DNA from: JAIOPA01 sp964655175
GTDB taxonomy: Bacteria; Eisenbacteria; RBG-16-71-46
Assembly: GCA_964655175.1 (NCBI GenBank)
Contig: CAZZLY010000003.1
Span: forward strand, 24,971 to 88,970
Reading direction: 5' to 3'
DNA: 64,000 nucleotides
A model generated the notes under the pieces. It searched no databases, was not told where the DNA came from, and saw only the letters and a list, made by a program, of their open reading frames with translations. Within the stretch, counting starts at the first letter, position 1; each line of letters opens with the position of its first letter. The position numbers were made by a program, and so were the translations under genes. Below are positions 26,099 through 34,970 of this stretch, in pieces.

Positions 26099-27822
26099 CA
26101 GTCGGCGTCCCCCAGCGTCACGGCGCGCACTTCCTCGATCGTGGTGACGCCCTCGAGGATCTTGTGCAGCCCCGCGCGACGCAGCGTGACGAAGCCCTGC
26201 GCCAGCGCGCGCCGGCGGATCTCGTCCTCGTGCGCGCCGTCGAGCACCATGCGGCGCAGGCCACGGTCGAGTTCCAGTACCTCGAACAGCGCGACCCGGC
26301 CGGCGTAGCCGGTCTGCTTGCAGGCCATGCAGCCGCGACCGTGCGGCACCGTGTGGCCCTCGAGCAGGGCGCCGTCGGGGCCCAGCGCGGCCAGGTCCTC
26401 GGGCGTGGGCACCACCGCTTCCTTGCAGCGCTCGCACACGCGACGCACGAGGCGCTGCGCCATCACGAGCGACATGGCCGAGCCCACCAGGTAGCGCGGC
26501 ACGCCCATGTCCGCCAGACGCGTGAGCGTGCCCGGCGCGTCGTTGGCGTGCACGGTCGAGAACACGAGGTGTCCGGTCAGCGCGCTCTTGACGGCGATGT
26601 CGGCGGTCTCGGGGTCGCGGATCTCGCCGATCATGAGCACGTCGGGGTCCTGCCGCAGGATGGCGCGCAGCGCGCGCGCGAAGGTCATGCCGACCTTGGC
26701 GTTGGCGTGCACCTGCGCGACGCCCTCGATGTGGTACTCGATCGGATCCTCGACCGTGATCAGGTTGCGATGCACGCTCTTGATGGCCTGCAGCGCCGAG
26801 TACAGCGTGGTCGTCTTGCCCGAGCCCGTGGGGCCCGAGATCAACACCATGCCGTGCGGCTGACGGATCGCGCGCACGAACGCCTCGAGCGTGGCACCCT
26901 CGAGGCCCAGGTTCTCGACGCGGCGTTCGAACGCGCTCTTGTCGAACAGACGCATGACGACCTTCTCGCCATGGGCCGTCGGCAGCGTCGAGACGCGCAG
27001 GTCGACCTCGCGGTCGGGCAGATGCACCGACAGGCGCCCGTCCTGCGGCAGCAGCCGGACGGCGATGTCGAGATCGGCGAGCACCTTGATGCGCGAGACG
27101 ATCGCCATCTGCAGGGGCTTGGGCGGCTTCATGACCTCGTGCAGCACGCCGTCGATGCGGAACCGCACCGTGACGCGGTCGCGTGCGGGTTCGACGTGGA
27201 TGTCGGAGGCGCGCGCGTCGATCGCCTCGGCGATCATCAGGTTGACCAGACGCACGACCGGGGCGTCCTCGACCTGCTGCCGCAGCACGGCCAGATCGAC
27301 GTCGGATTCCTCCGTCGTCGAGGTCGAGACGTCGAGGTTGTCGAGGATCGCGCCCAGGTGCTCGGTGGTGCGCAACTCCGAGTAGAACTGCTCGATGACC
27401 TCGCTCAGTTCCGAGGGCGCCGCCATCCACACCGTGAGGCGGCAACCGGTGAGTGCGCGCAGATGATCGAGCGCGACGAGGTCGAGCGGATCGCTCACCG
27501 CGACCTCGAGCACGTCGCCGTCGCGCGCGAGCACGAGGACCTGCAGGTCGCGCGCGAGCGACTCGGGTACGAGCTGCACGGCCTCGCGATGCGCCGACGT
27601 GAGCTTCTCGGTGTTCGCGATGGGCAGTGCGAACTGACGGGCGAGCGCCTCGACGAGATGCGCCTCGTCGAGCAGGCCCAGACGCACGAGCGACTGGCCC
27701 ACGCGTTCGCGCGGCTCCGCCCGCTGCTGCAACGCCTGCTCGACCTGATGCGCCGTCACCACGCCGCGCTCCACCAGGAGCTCGCCGAGTCGGCTCGAGC
27801 GCAGGCTCGCGGGCATGATCAT
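26098..27822 (-). CDS. pilB: PilB, pilus extension ATPase
   Basis: A 574-residue GspE/PilB motor. The N-terminal MshEN-type domain (RLGELLVERGVVTAHQVEQA) often binds c-di-GMP or PilZ-type partners. The core has Walker A GPTGSGKTT, the Asp box (ITVEDPIEY), Walker B as DPDVLMIGEIRD and the His box (GHLVFSTVHAND). A four-Cys zinc site (CERC ... CMAC) is typical of extension, not retraction, ATPases. ATG at 27822 has GGAGG 5 bases upstream. First gene of the eleven-gene pil operon. No pilT retraction ATPase is present in the window. Confidence 0.96.
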   Translation of the reverse strand: MIMPASLRSSRLGELLVERGVVTAHQVEQALQQRAEPRERVGQSLVRLGLLDEAHLVEALARQFALPIANTEKLTSAHREAVQLVPESLARDLQVLVLARDGDVLEVAVSDPLDLVALDHLRALTGCRLTVWMAAPSELSEVIEQFYSELRTTEHLGAILDNLDVSTSTTEESDVDLAVLRQQVEDAPVVRLVNLMIAEAIDARASDIHVEPARDRVTVRFRIDGVLHEVMKPPKPLQMAIVSRIKVLADLDIAVRLLPQDGRLSVHLPDREVDLRVSTLPTAHGEKVVMRLFDKSAFERRVENLGLEGATLEAFVRAIRQPHGMVLISGPTGSGKTTTLYSALQAIKSVHRNLITVEDPIEYHIEGVAQVHANAKVGMTFARALRAILRQDPDVLMIGEIRDPETADIAVKSALTGHLVFSTVHANDAPGTLTRLADMGVPRYLVGSAMSLVMAQRLVRRVCERCKEAVVPTPEDLAALGPDGALLEGHTVPHGRGCMACKQTGYAGRVALFEVLELDRGLRRMVLDGAHEDEIRRRALAQGFVTLRRAGLHKILEGVTTIEEVRAVTLGDAD

Positions 27823-28113
27823 CGCGGCCTCCGCTCGGGTCGGCGTGTGCGCACGGCACGCCGCGACCGCGTGCCGAGCGGGCACACGAGGCGGGACGGG
27901 ACCGAGGGCGTGGACGCGACGAGCATGGTGGGTCGGGCACGCGTGGCGTGGGGCCAACGCGCTCCTGCGTTCCGAGGGCTGTCGGAGCGTCCCGCTCATC
28001 GGGGCGCGCCGTGGGAGATCGGGAGTCCGTCCGCACCTGCGAACGGGCTTCCCGGGAGAGAGGGACACGGCGGCGAGCACACACGACGATCCGTGGGGGG
28101 AATCGTCGTCTCA

Positions 28114-28143
28114 AGCATACGGAGCGCGTTCGAGGCGGGGCAA
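28114..28143 (-). promoter_or_regulatory. Candidate promoter of the pil operon
   Basis: On the minus strand, TTGCCC (28138-28143), an 18-base spacer and TATGCT (28114-28119). Transcription would begin near 28107. Confidence 0.4.
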
Positions 28144-28259
28144 CGGAATGTGGCCTGCGAGGTGCATGCACGCGGTTCCGGTCGTGCAAACTCCGCGATT
28201 CGCACGCGCGGCGCGCGTTCCCGTTCACGTGTGCGCGACGACGTGCAGTGCGGCGTGAC

Positions 28260-28303
28260 GTTGCGTGCGAGGTCAGGTTGCGCGGTCGCGCGTTGCAGGT
28301 TGC
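28260..28303. repeat. Cluster of four GTTGC direct repeats
   Basis: GTTGC occurs at 28260, 28277, 28292 and 28299 (steps of 17, 15 and 7 bases), within the divergent control region of the pil operon. It may be a multi-site protein-binding region; no known motif was recognised. Confidence 0.35.
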
Positions 28304-28532
28304 ACGACGCGTCCGCGAGCGCGGTGCGCGGGGACGCCCCGTCCGGAGGCGTACGCGTGCGTGCAGTGGGGCGCGGGGCTTGAGGTTGGCGCGGCGGTGC
28401 GCGCGCGCGCGGGCCTCGCGGACGTCGCGGGCACGAGTGATGCAAGAACCGACGGTGCCGCGTCGTGCGTCCTCCCGTCGCGGAGCGCCCCACCGATCGT
28501 CGTGCCGCCCCACCGCAGGAGCTGCGAAACGG

Positions 28533-29834
28533 ATGTCGTCACGCTCTCGCTCACTCGCCCTCGTCCTCGCCGGCATGCTGCTCGTGCCGGTGGGCAGCGC
28601 GTGCGCCCAGGTGACGGAGACGTCGGTGACGTTGGGCTGGACCGCGCCCGGTGACGATTCGACGACGGGTCGTGCGACGCGTTACGACCTGCGCTGGGCG
28701 AACACGCCGATCACCGACGCGAGCACGTTCGCGGCCGCGACCGTGGTCGACCCGGTGGTCGCACCGGGACCGGCGGGCTCGCTCGAGTCGTTCACGATCG
28801 GGGGGCTCACGCCGGCGACCGCGTACTGGTTCGCGCTCGTGACCGTGGACGAGGCGGGCAACCGCTCGGTGCTGTCGAACGTGGCGCAGGCGACCACGCT
28901 CGCCTCGAGCGATCTCGTGCGGCCCGCGAGCGTGCCCGTGACGCTCGTCGCGACGACCGCCGGCAGCGTCACCGTGCGCTGGACCGAGGTGGGCGACGAC
29001 AGCCTCACCGGCCTCGTGACCGCGATCGAACTGCGGTGGTCGTACGCACCGATCGGTGAGGCGCAGTGGGCGAGTGCGCAGCCCGTCTCGGGCGTGCCCG
29101 CCCCGAGTGGCCCCGGCACCGTGCAGCAGGTCACGATCGTCGGCCTCGATCGCTCGCGCGACGTGTACGTGGCGGCGCGCGCCCGCGACGACGTCAATCG
29201 CGTCTCGGCCATCGCCCCCGCGCTCGTCGTGCCGCATCTGCTCGACACCGCACCGCCGTCCGCCCCCACGGGCGTGGCCGCGGTGGTCGAGGCGTCGGGC
29301 GTGCGTCTGCAGTGGGACCCGAATCCCGAGGCCGACCTGCGCGGCTACCACGTGCATCGCGCGCTCGCGGCCAAGGGCCTGTTCGCGCGCCTGACGACGA
29401 CGCCCGTGACGCTCGAATCGTTCGTGGACGCCGCGCCGCCCGACACGCTGCTCGCGTGGTACGCGATCACCGCGGTGGATGCGAGCGGCAACGAGAGTGC
29501 GCGCAGCGCCGCGTTCCGCGTCACCTTGAGCGCCGATGCGCCGCTGCAGTGGGCGATCGCGCCGCCGTACCCGAACCCGAGTCGCGTCGGCACCCCGGTC
29601 ACGCTGCCGCTCACCGTGCCGGTGGTCGGCTCGACCGAGGTCGTCCTCGACATCCAGGACGATGCCGGACAGCACGTGCGCACGATCCGCGTCGTGAATC
29701 CCACGCCGGGCACGAAACTCGTGATCTGGGACGGACTCAACGACGCGCGCCGCGTCACTGCGCCCGGGCTCTACCGCGTCTGGTTGCGCGACGGCGCGCG
29801 GCGCGAACTCGCACGCATCGTGAGGATCCCGTGA
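28533..29834 (+). CDS. Secreted fibronectin type III protein with FlgD/type IX-like C-terminal domain
   Basis: A 433-residue protein. Signal peptide LALVLAGMLLVPVGSACAQ leads into three Fn3 domains. VTLGWTAPGDDSTTGRATRYD and VTVRWTEVGDDSLTGLVTAI are two copies of a repeat that is frequent in FCB candidate phyla, and a third starts GVRLQWDPNPEADLRGYHVH. The C-terminal module begins PPYPNPSRVGTPVTL and ends GLYRVWLRDGARRELARI, the FlgD-Ig/T9SS-like sorting architecture. AGGAG lies about 12 bases before the ATG. Coupled to the PorV-like gene by GTGA overlap, it is probably a surface or secreted binding protein. Confidence 0.87.
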   Translation: MSSRSRSLALVLAGMLLVPVGSACAQVTETSVTLGWTAPGDDSTTGRATRYDLRWANTPITDASTFAAATVVDPVVAPGPAGSLESFTIGGLTPATAYWFALVTVDEAGNRSVLSNVAQATTLASSDLVRPASVPVTLVATTAGSVTVRWTEVGDDSLTGLVTAIELRWSYAPIGEAQWASAQPVSGVPAPSGPGTVQQVTIVGLDRSRDVYVAARARDDVNRVSAIAPALVVPHLLDTAPPSAPTGVAAVVEASGVRLQWDPNPEADLRGYHVHRALAAKGLFARLTTTPVTLESFVDAAPPDTLLAWYAITAVDASGNESARSAAFRVTLSADAPLQWAIAPPYPNPSRVGTPVTLPLTVPVVGSTEVVLDIQDDAGQHVRTIRVVNPTPGTKLVIWDGLNDARRVTAPGLYRVWLRDGARRELARIVRIP

Positions 29835-31216
29835 GCGCGGCCCGGCGTTCCCTCGCGGGCCTCGTGCTCGTCGCACTCGCGTCGACCGCACACGCGGCGG
29901 GCTCGGGCGGCACCGCCGCGGCGAGCTTCCTCACCGTGGGCAGCGGCGCCTCGGTGCTCGCGATGGGCGGTGCGACGCTCGCGAGCGGCGAGGGCCTCGC
30001 CGCCTCCGCGTGGAACCCGGCCGCACTCGCGGGACTCGGTCCGCTCGAACTCGCCATGTCGCACGCCCCGCTGCCCGGTGGCGCGTCGCAGGACTGGTTC
30101 GCGGTCGGCGGCGCCATGTCGGGTGATCCGACGCGCTGGGCGGTGCAGGCGGTCTTCCAGCGCGAGGACGGCATCGAGGGGCGCGACGCGTCCAACCTGC
30201 CGACGGGCACGATCTCGGTCTCGGACCTGGCGCTCACCGCGCGTCTGGCGCGGCCGCTCGGGCGTCATCTGAGTCTCGGTGCGGGCGCGGAGTGGGTGCA
30301 CGAGGTGCTCGCGGGCACGACGGGTTCGGGCGTGGGGTTCGAGGCGGGACTGCGCGCGCGCGTGGGTCCGTTCGGCGCCGCACTCGCGACGCGTCATGCC
30401 GGTGGGCGCATGTCCTACAACGGCGCGACGTGGGATCTGCCCACCGTGATCGCGGCCGGCGGTTCGTGGCAGGACGACGCGCACGGTCTGCGGCTCACGA
30501 TGGATGCCGAATCGCCGACGCACTACGTCAAGAACGTGCGCGTGGGCGCGGAGTGGCGCTGGCGCGACGTGATCGCGCTGCGTGCGGGCTATCGCCGTCA
30601 GGTGGGTGAGTCCGCCCTCGAGACGCTCACCGGACCGTCGTTCGGCCTCGGCACGGTGGTCGCCGGCCTCGGCTTCGATTACGCGTTCATCCCCGGGGCC
30701 ACGGAGGCCAACGGCACGCATCGCATGGGTCTCGTGTGGCGGCCCGCAGCGCCCGCCGGCACGGTCGGCGCGCGCCCCGCGCGCGTGAAACCCAAGCGCC
30801 CCGCGGTCGAGACGATCAAGGTCGCGCCCGTCGTCGCGCCGTCACCCGCGCGGTCCGCGCCGACCGCGCCCGCGCCCGTCGTCGCCGCACCCGTGACCGT
30901 GGACACGGTGGCCCGCGTCGTCGCCGCACCGCCAGCGCCGGTGCGGGACTCGGTGGTCGCGCGTGCGCCGGTGGCGCCGCGTCGCACCGCTGGGCCGCCC
31001 GCGTCGGACCCCGTGCTGTTCGCGCCCGTGCCGTCCCCGGTCGCGAGTCCGCGGCCCACGCACGTGGTCGTGGCGGCGGGGGAGAACCTGTATCAGATCG
31101 CGCGCCGCTGGGGCGTCTCGGTGAACGCGATCATGATGGAGAACGACCTCGCGAACGATCGCGTCGCGAAGGGCACGCGCCTGCGACTGCCGGCCTCGCG
31201 CGCCGCGTCGCACTGA
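29831..31216 (+). CDS. PorV/PorQ-like outer-membrane barrel fused to a C-terminal LysM domain
   Basis: A 461-residue protein. After a signal peptide (LVLVALASTAHA) comes a PorV/PorQ (UPF0164-type) barrel: ASFLTVGSGASVLAMGGA and SAWNPAALAGL are the family hallmarks, followed by alternating beta strands to about residue 312. A Pro/Ala/Val linker of about 90 residues leads to a LysM domain (THVVVAAGENLYQIARRWGV) that should bind peptidoglycan. PorV proteins shuttle T9SS cargo; the upstream gene encodes a protein with such a C-terminal domain. The fusion with LysM is unusual: it could staple the barrel to the cell wall. Confidence 0.83.
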   Translation: MSAARRSLAGLVLVALASTAHAAGSGGTAAASFLTVGSGASVLAMGGATLASGEGLAASAWNPAALAGLGPLELAMSHAPLPGGASQDWFAVGGAMSGDPTRWAVQAVFQREDGIEGRDASNLPTGTISVSDLALTARLARPLGRHLSLGAGAEWVHEVLAGTTGSGVGFEAGLRARVGPFGAALATRHAGGRMSYNGATWDLPTVIAAGGSWQDDAHGLRLTMDAESPTHYVKNVRVGAEWRWRDVIALRAGYRRQVGESALETLTGPSFGLGTVVAGLGFDYAFIPGATEANGTHRMGLVWRPAAPAGTVGARPARVKPKRPAVETIKVAPVVAPSPARSAPTAPAPVVAAPVTVDTVARVVAAPPAPVRDSVVARAPVAPRRTAGPPASDPVLFAPVPSPVASPRPTHVVVAAGENLYQIARRWGVSVNAIMMENDLANDRVAKGTRLRLPASRAASH

Positions 31217-31223
31217 CGCGGCG

Positions 31224-31598
31224 TCAGCGCCGCAGCATCTGCATGCCGGCCGTCGCCGCGAGCAGGCCGCCGACGACCGAGCCGAGCACGTAACCCAGTG
31301 CCGGGCCCCACAGCCCATCGCGCACGAGCGCCAGCGCCTCCCACGAGAACGCCGAGAACGTGGTGAAGCCGCCCAGCACGCCGGTGACCAGGAACAGACG
31401 CGCGTCGCTCGGCAGCAGCTCGTGCTCGAACGCGAGCGTGAGCAGCGCGCCGATCGCGAACGCCCCGAGCAGATTGACCACGATCGTGCCCCACGGGAAC
31501 CGCGACGGGGCCACCGCGCGCGCGACCCACGAGGACATGAGCCAGCGCAGCACGCTACCCGTGGCTCCACCGCCGGCGACCAGCAGCAGGTCCCTCAC
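31224..31598 (-). CDS. crcB: Fluoride ion channel CrcB/Fluc
   Basis: A 124-residue membrane protein with four helices. It has the Fluc signatures GGGATGSVLRW near the start, FPWGTIVVNLLGAFAIG (pore Asn) and GGFTTFSAFSWE (the Phe-box/TFSTF region). GTG at 31598 overlaps the E1alpha stop as GTGA, making it the last gene of the 2-oxoacid dehydrogenase operon. As usual for Fluc, it works as a dual-topology dimer exporting F-. No fluoride riboswitch is seen, because the gene has no leader of its own. Confidence 0.93.
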   Translation of the reverse strand: MRDLLLVAGGGATGSVLRWLMSSWVARAVAPSRFPWGTIVVNLLGAFAIGALLTLAFEHELLPSDARLFLVTGVLGGFTTFSAFSWEALALVRDGLWGPALGYVLGSVVGGLLAATAGMQMLRR

Positions 31599-32698
31599 AG
31601 CGGGAACGCCCCGTCGAACGAGGTGCCGAGCCCGCGGGCCTGGGCGTACTTCATCTGCTCCTGCAGGTGCGCGGGCATCTCGGCGTACACGTCGGTGAAG
31701 ATCGTCTCGATCGCCGGCGGCGGCAGCGCCTCCGCCGCGGTGATCGCGGCCGAGATCTCGTCGTTGATCTCGGCGGTCCACTGCTCGAGGTCGGCGTCCA
31801 CCAACAGGCCCTTGCCGCGCAGCCAGGTGCCGAAGCGGGCCACCGGGTCGCGCTGCTCCCAGGTCTTGACGACCTCGGGGTCGCGGTAGCGCGTCGGGTC
31901 GTCGCTCGACGAGTGCCCGCCCATGCGGAACGTGACCGACTCGATGAAGGTCGGCCCCCCGCCCGAGCGCGCACGGTCCACCGCCTCGCGCTGCGCCGCG
32001 ATGACCGCGAGCAGGTCGTTGCCGTCCACGCGGATGCCGGGCATGCCGTAGGCGACCGCCTTGATCGCGATGCTGCTCGACACGGTCTGCGCCGAGAGCG
32101 GCACCGAGATGGCCCACTGGTTGTTCTGGCAGAAGAACACGTTGGGCGTCTTCCACACCGCCGCGAAGTTCATCGCGGCGTGGAAGTCGCCGATGCTCGT
32201 GCCGCCGTCGCCGATGTAGCCCACGCACACGGTGTCGTGGCCGAGGAGCTTGGCGGCGTAGGCCGCGCCCATGGCGTGCGGCAGCTGCGTGCCGATGACG
32301 CTCGACCACGCCACCGAGTTCACCCTGCGATCGCTGAAGTGCATGGGCATCTGCCGGCCCAGCAGCACGTCACCGCTGTTGCCGATGAGCTGGCAGATGA
32401 ACTCCTGCACCGTCGTGCCGCGCCACAGGCACACGCCGGTCTCGCGCAGGGCATGGAACACCCAGTCGCTGGCCTTGAGCGGATAGGCCGAGCCGGTGAC
32501 CGAGGCCTCCTGGCCCGTGGCCATGCCGTAGAAGCCGATGCGGCCCTGCCGCTGCAGCGACAGCATGCGCTGGTCGAGCAGGCGCATCTTGAGCATGTGC
32601 CGGTGCAGCGCGCGCAGGTCGTCGTCCGGCACCGCCGGCGGCGTCGCGATCTCGCGGCCCTCGTCGTCGAGGACGCGGCGCAGGGTCTCGTCGACCAT
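31595..32698 (-). CDS. 2-oxoacid dehydrogenase E1 component, alpha subunit
   Basis: A 367-residue thiamine-diphosphate enzyme subunit. The ThDP motif is GDGGTSIGDFHAAMNF ... QNNQWAISVP. The phosphorylation-loop region MGGHSSSDDPTRYR resembles branched-chain ketoacid dehydrogenase (BCKDH) E1alpha more than PDH. ATG at 32698 overlaps the E2 stop. With E1beta and E2 it should decarboxylate pyruvate or branched-chain ketoacids. Which substrate is used is not decided by the sequence; the BCKDH-like loop slightly favours the latter. Confidence 0.92.
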   Translation of the reverse strand: MVDETLRRVLDDEGREIATPPAVPDDDLRALHRHMLKMRLLDQRMLSLQRQGRIGFYGMATGQEASVTGSAYPLKASDWVFHALRETGVCLWRGTTVQEFICQLIGNSGDVLLGRQMPMHFSDRRVNSVAWSSVIGTQLPHAMGAAYAAKLLGHDTVCVGYIGDGGTSIGDFHAAMNFAAVWKTPNVFFCQNNQWAISVPLSAQTVSSSIAIKAVAYGMPGIRVDGNDLLAVIAAQREAVDRARSGGGPTFIESVTFRMGGHSSSDDPTRYRDPEVVKTWEQRDPVARFGTWLRGKGLLVDADLEQWTAEINDEISAAITAAEALPPPAIETIFTDVYAEMPAHLQEQMKYAQARGLGTSFDGAFPL

Positions 32699-33903
32699 CA
32701 CTGGAGGTCTCCTTCGTTGAGCCACGCCGACGGGTTCTGCAGGCGCTCGATGAGCGCGTACAGGAAGTCCGCGCCCACGGCGCCGTCCACGACGCGATGG
32801 TCGAGCGACAGCGACAGGTTGCCGAGGTCGCGCGCCACGATGGCGCCGTCCACGACCGCGGGCTTGGGGGTGATCGCGTGCACGCCGAGGATCGCGACCT
32901 GCGGGTGGTGCAGGATCGGCGTGGCGAGCACGCCGCCCTTGGTGCCGGTGCTGGTCACGGTGAACGTGCCGCCCTGCAGTTCCTCGAGCTTGAGCTTGTG
33001 GTCGCGCGCCGCGAGGGCGAGCCGGTCGATCGCGCGGGCGAGCGCGAACAGTCCCAGGCGATCGGCGTCGTGCACGATGGGCACGGTGAGCCCCTCGTCG
33101 GTGTTGGTCGCGAGACCCAGATGGACGCGCTTCTTGAGCACGATCTCGTGCGTCGCGTCATCGAGCGTGCTGTTGAGGAGCGGGTACGCGCGCAGCACGT
33201 CGGGCAGCGCACGGAACAGGTAGGCGAGGTAGGTGAGCTTGACGCCCGCCGCCTGCGCGCGCGCGGCGGTGGCGCGGCGATGCTCGACGAGCGCGGTGAA
33301 GTCGCACTCGGCCACGAACGTGAACTGCGCCGCGGTCGAGAGCGAGCGGCGCATGTGCTCGGCGATCTTGCGGCGCAGGCCGCGCAACGGCACGCGCTCC
33401 TCGTCGGCCGCGGTCGCCGCGGCGGTGGGGGCGCTCGTCGTGCCGCCCGCGGCGGCTTTCACGTCGTCCGCGGTGATGCGCCCGCCGGGACCCGTACCGG
33501 TGACCGTCTCGAGCGCCACCTGGAGTTCCTTGGCGAGCGCGCGCACGGCCGGCGTCGCCTCGACGCGGGGCGCGCTCGCGGCCGCGGTCGAAGCCGGGGC
33601 CGCAGGGGACGTCGCGGGTGCGGCGGCGGGCGCCGGGGTGTGCGTCGCGGCCGCCGGTGCGGCACCCGCGACCGCGATGGTGATGATCGTGGTGCCCACC
33701 GGCACCATCGCGCCCTCCTCGACGTGCAGCGTCTCGATCGTGCCGGTGCGCGGGCTCGGGATCTCGACGCTCGCCTTGTCGGTCATGACCTCGACGAGCG
33801 GCTGATCCTCCTTCACCGCCTCGCCCGGCTTGACCAGCCAGCGCACGATCTCACCCTCGGCCACACCCTCACCGATGTCGGGCAGCTTCACGTCGTAGGT
33901 CAT
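32698..33903 (-). CDS. 2-oxoacid dehydrogenase E2 (dihydrolipoamide acyltransferase)
   Basis: A 401-residue protein with one lipoyl domain (attachment Lys43 in VMTDKASVEIP). A long Ala/Pro/Thr-rich linker leads to a peripheral-subunit-binding domain (TPAVRALAKELQVALETV ... GRITADDV). The CAT acyltransferase domain carries the catalytic motif DHRVVDGA (His369, Asp373). It forms the core of the complex. The E3 gene (lpd) is not nearby. ATG at 33903 is preferred over the GTG just before it; AGGAG lies about 9-10 bases upstream. Confidence 0.95.
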   Translation of the reverse strand: MTYDVKLPDIGEGVAEGEIVRWLVKPGEAVKEDQPLVEVMTDKASVEIPSPRTGTIETLHVEEGAMVPVGTTIITIAVAGAAPAAATHTPAPAAAPATSPAAPASTAAASAPRVEATPAVRALAKELQVALETVTGTGPGGRITADDVKAAAGGTTSAPTAAATAADEERVPLRGLRRKIAEHMRRSLSTAAQFTFVAECDFTALVEHRRATAARAQAAGVKLTYLAYLFRALPDVLRAYPLLNSTLDDATHEIVLKKRVHLGLATNTDEGLTVPIVHDADRLGLFALARAIDRLALAARDHKLKLEELQGGTFTVTSTGTKGGVLATPILHHPQVAILGVHAITPKPAVVDGAIVARDLGNLSLSLDHRVVDGAVGADFLYALIERLQNPSAWLNEGDLQ

Positions 33904-33957
33904 CACGTACTCGCTCCTGTCGGACGGCGGCGCGCCCGTCGCGGGGCGCGCACGGAC

Positions 33958-34932
33958 TCAGTAGCTCATCACGTGCTCGATCGCGGCGAGGACTCGCTTG
34001 GCGTCGGGCAGGTAGGTGTGTTCGAGCGTGTAGGGGAAGGGCGTGTCGTAGCCGGTCACGCGCAGCACCGGCGCCTGCAGCGAGGTGAGCGCCTGCTCGG
34101 CGAGCAGCGCCGAGAGCTCCGCGCCGTAGCCGCAGGTGCGCGGCGCCTCGTGCACGATGACCACCCGGCCCGTGCGGCGCGCGCTCTCGAGCACGGTCGC
34201 GGTGTCGAGCGGCAGCAGCGTGCGCAGGTCCACGACCTCGACCTGCCAGCCGCGCTCGGCGGCCGCATCGGCGGCTTCCAGCGACACGGGCACCATGGCG
34301 CCGTACGCCAGGATCGTGAGGTGTTCGCCGGCGCGCGCGACGCGCGCCTTGCCGATGGGCACGAGGGTCGCGGTCTCGGCGACGTCCTCCTTGGCGTGAC
34401 GATAGAGCCGCTTGGGCTCGAGGAAGATGACCGGGTCCTGCCCCTGGATCGCCGACAGCAGCAGCCCGCGTGCATCGGACGGCGTGGACGGGATGACGAC
34501 CTGCAGGCCCGTGGTGTGGCAGAAGTACGCCTCGGGGCTCTGTGAGTGGTACAGGCCGCCACGGATGCCGCCGCCGTAGGGCGCGCGCACCACCACGGGG
34601 CAGGCGTACTGGCCCGCCGAGCGCCAGCGGAACTTGGCCAGTTCCGAGACGATCTGGTCGAACGCGGGATAGATGAAGTCCACGAACTGGATCTCGGCGA
34701 CCGGCTTGAGGCCGTACAGCGCCATGCCGATCGCGCCGCCCACGATGCCGTTCTCGGCGAGCGGCGTGTCGATCACGCGCTCGCTGCCGAACTCGGCCTG
34801 CAGGCCTTCGGTGACCCGGAACACGCCGCCGTTGCGGCCGACGTCCTCACCCAGGACCACCACGCGCGGATCGTCCCGCAGGGACGTGCGGAGCGCGTCG
34901 GTGATGGCCTGGACCATCGTCATCTGGGGCAT
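33958..34932 (-). CDS. 2-oxoacid dehydrogenase E1 component, beta subunit
   Basis: A 324-residue transketolase-like protein. MTMVQAITDALRTSLRDDPRVV opens the domain. The conserved LGEDVGRNGGVFRVTEGL contributes the ThDP-activating Glu region, and PLAENGIVGGAIGMAL follows. ATG at 34932 has AGGAG 7 bases upstream. It is the first gene of the operon, giving the order beta-E2-alpha instead of the usual alpha-beta-E2. Confidence 0.94.
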   Translation of the reverse strand: MPQMTMVQAITDALRTSLRDDPRVVVLGEDVGRNGGVFRVTEGLQAEFGSERVIDTPLAENGIVGGAIGMALYGLKPVAEIQFVDFIYPAFDQIVSELAKFRWRSAGQYACPVVVRAPYGGGIRGGLYHSQSPEAYFCHTTGLQVVIPSTPSDARGLLLSAIQGQDPVIFLEPKRLYRHAKEDVAETATLVPIGKARVARAGEHLTILAYGAMVPVSLEAADAAAERGWQVEVVDLRTLLPLDTATVLESARRTGRVVIVHEAPRTCGYGAELSALLAEQALTSLQAPVLRVTGYDTPFPYTLEHTYLPDAKRVLAAIEHVMSY

Positions 34933-34970
34933 CAGGGGACTCCTGAATGGAGGTGCGCAGCGTCTGCGCG

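Larger units (their letters stand above)
27823..28532. other. 710-bp divergent regulatory region between pilB and a secreted-protein gene
   Basis: No convincing gene is present. The region holds a promoter-like sequence directed to pilB (28114-28143), a cluster of GTTGC pentamers (28260-28303) and a GC-alternating stretch near 28400-28415. The long separation suggests regulated transcription on both sides and a leader of about 285 bases ahead of pilB. Confidence 0.5.

Noticed and set aside
28137..28160. A sigma-54 (-24/-12) promoter for the pil operon
   Set aside because: On the minus strand GGCCAC...GTTGC looks similar, but the GG and GC elements are 12 bases apart instead of 10.
31213..31227. 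A terminator hairpin CTGACGC/GCGTCAG at the convergent ends of the LysM and crcB genes
   Set aside because: The repeat is short, has a 1-base loop and consists largely of the two opposed stop codons.
31224..31620. A fluoride riboswitch controlling crcB
   Set aside because: crcB overlaps the preceding stop and has no leader; no riboswitch-like fold can precede it.
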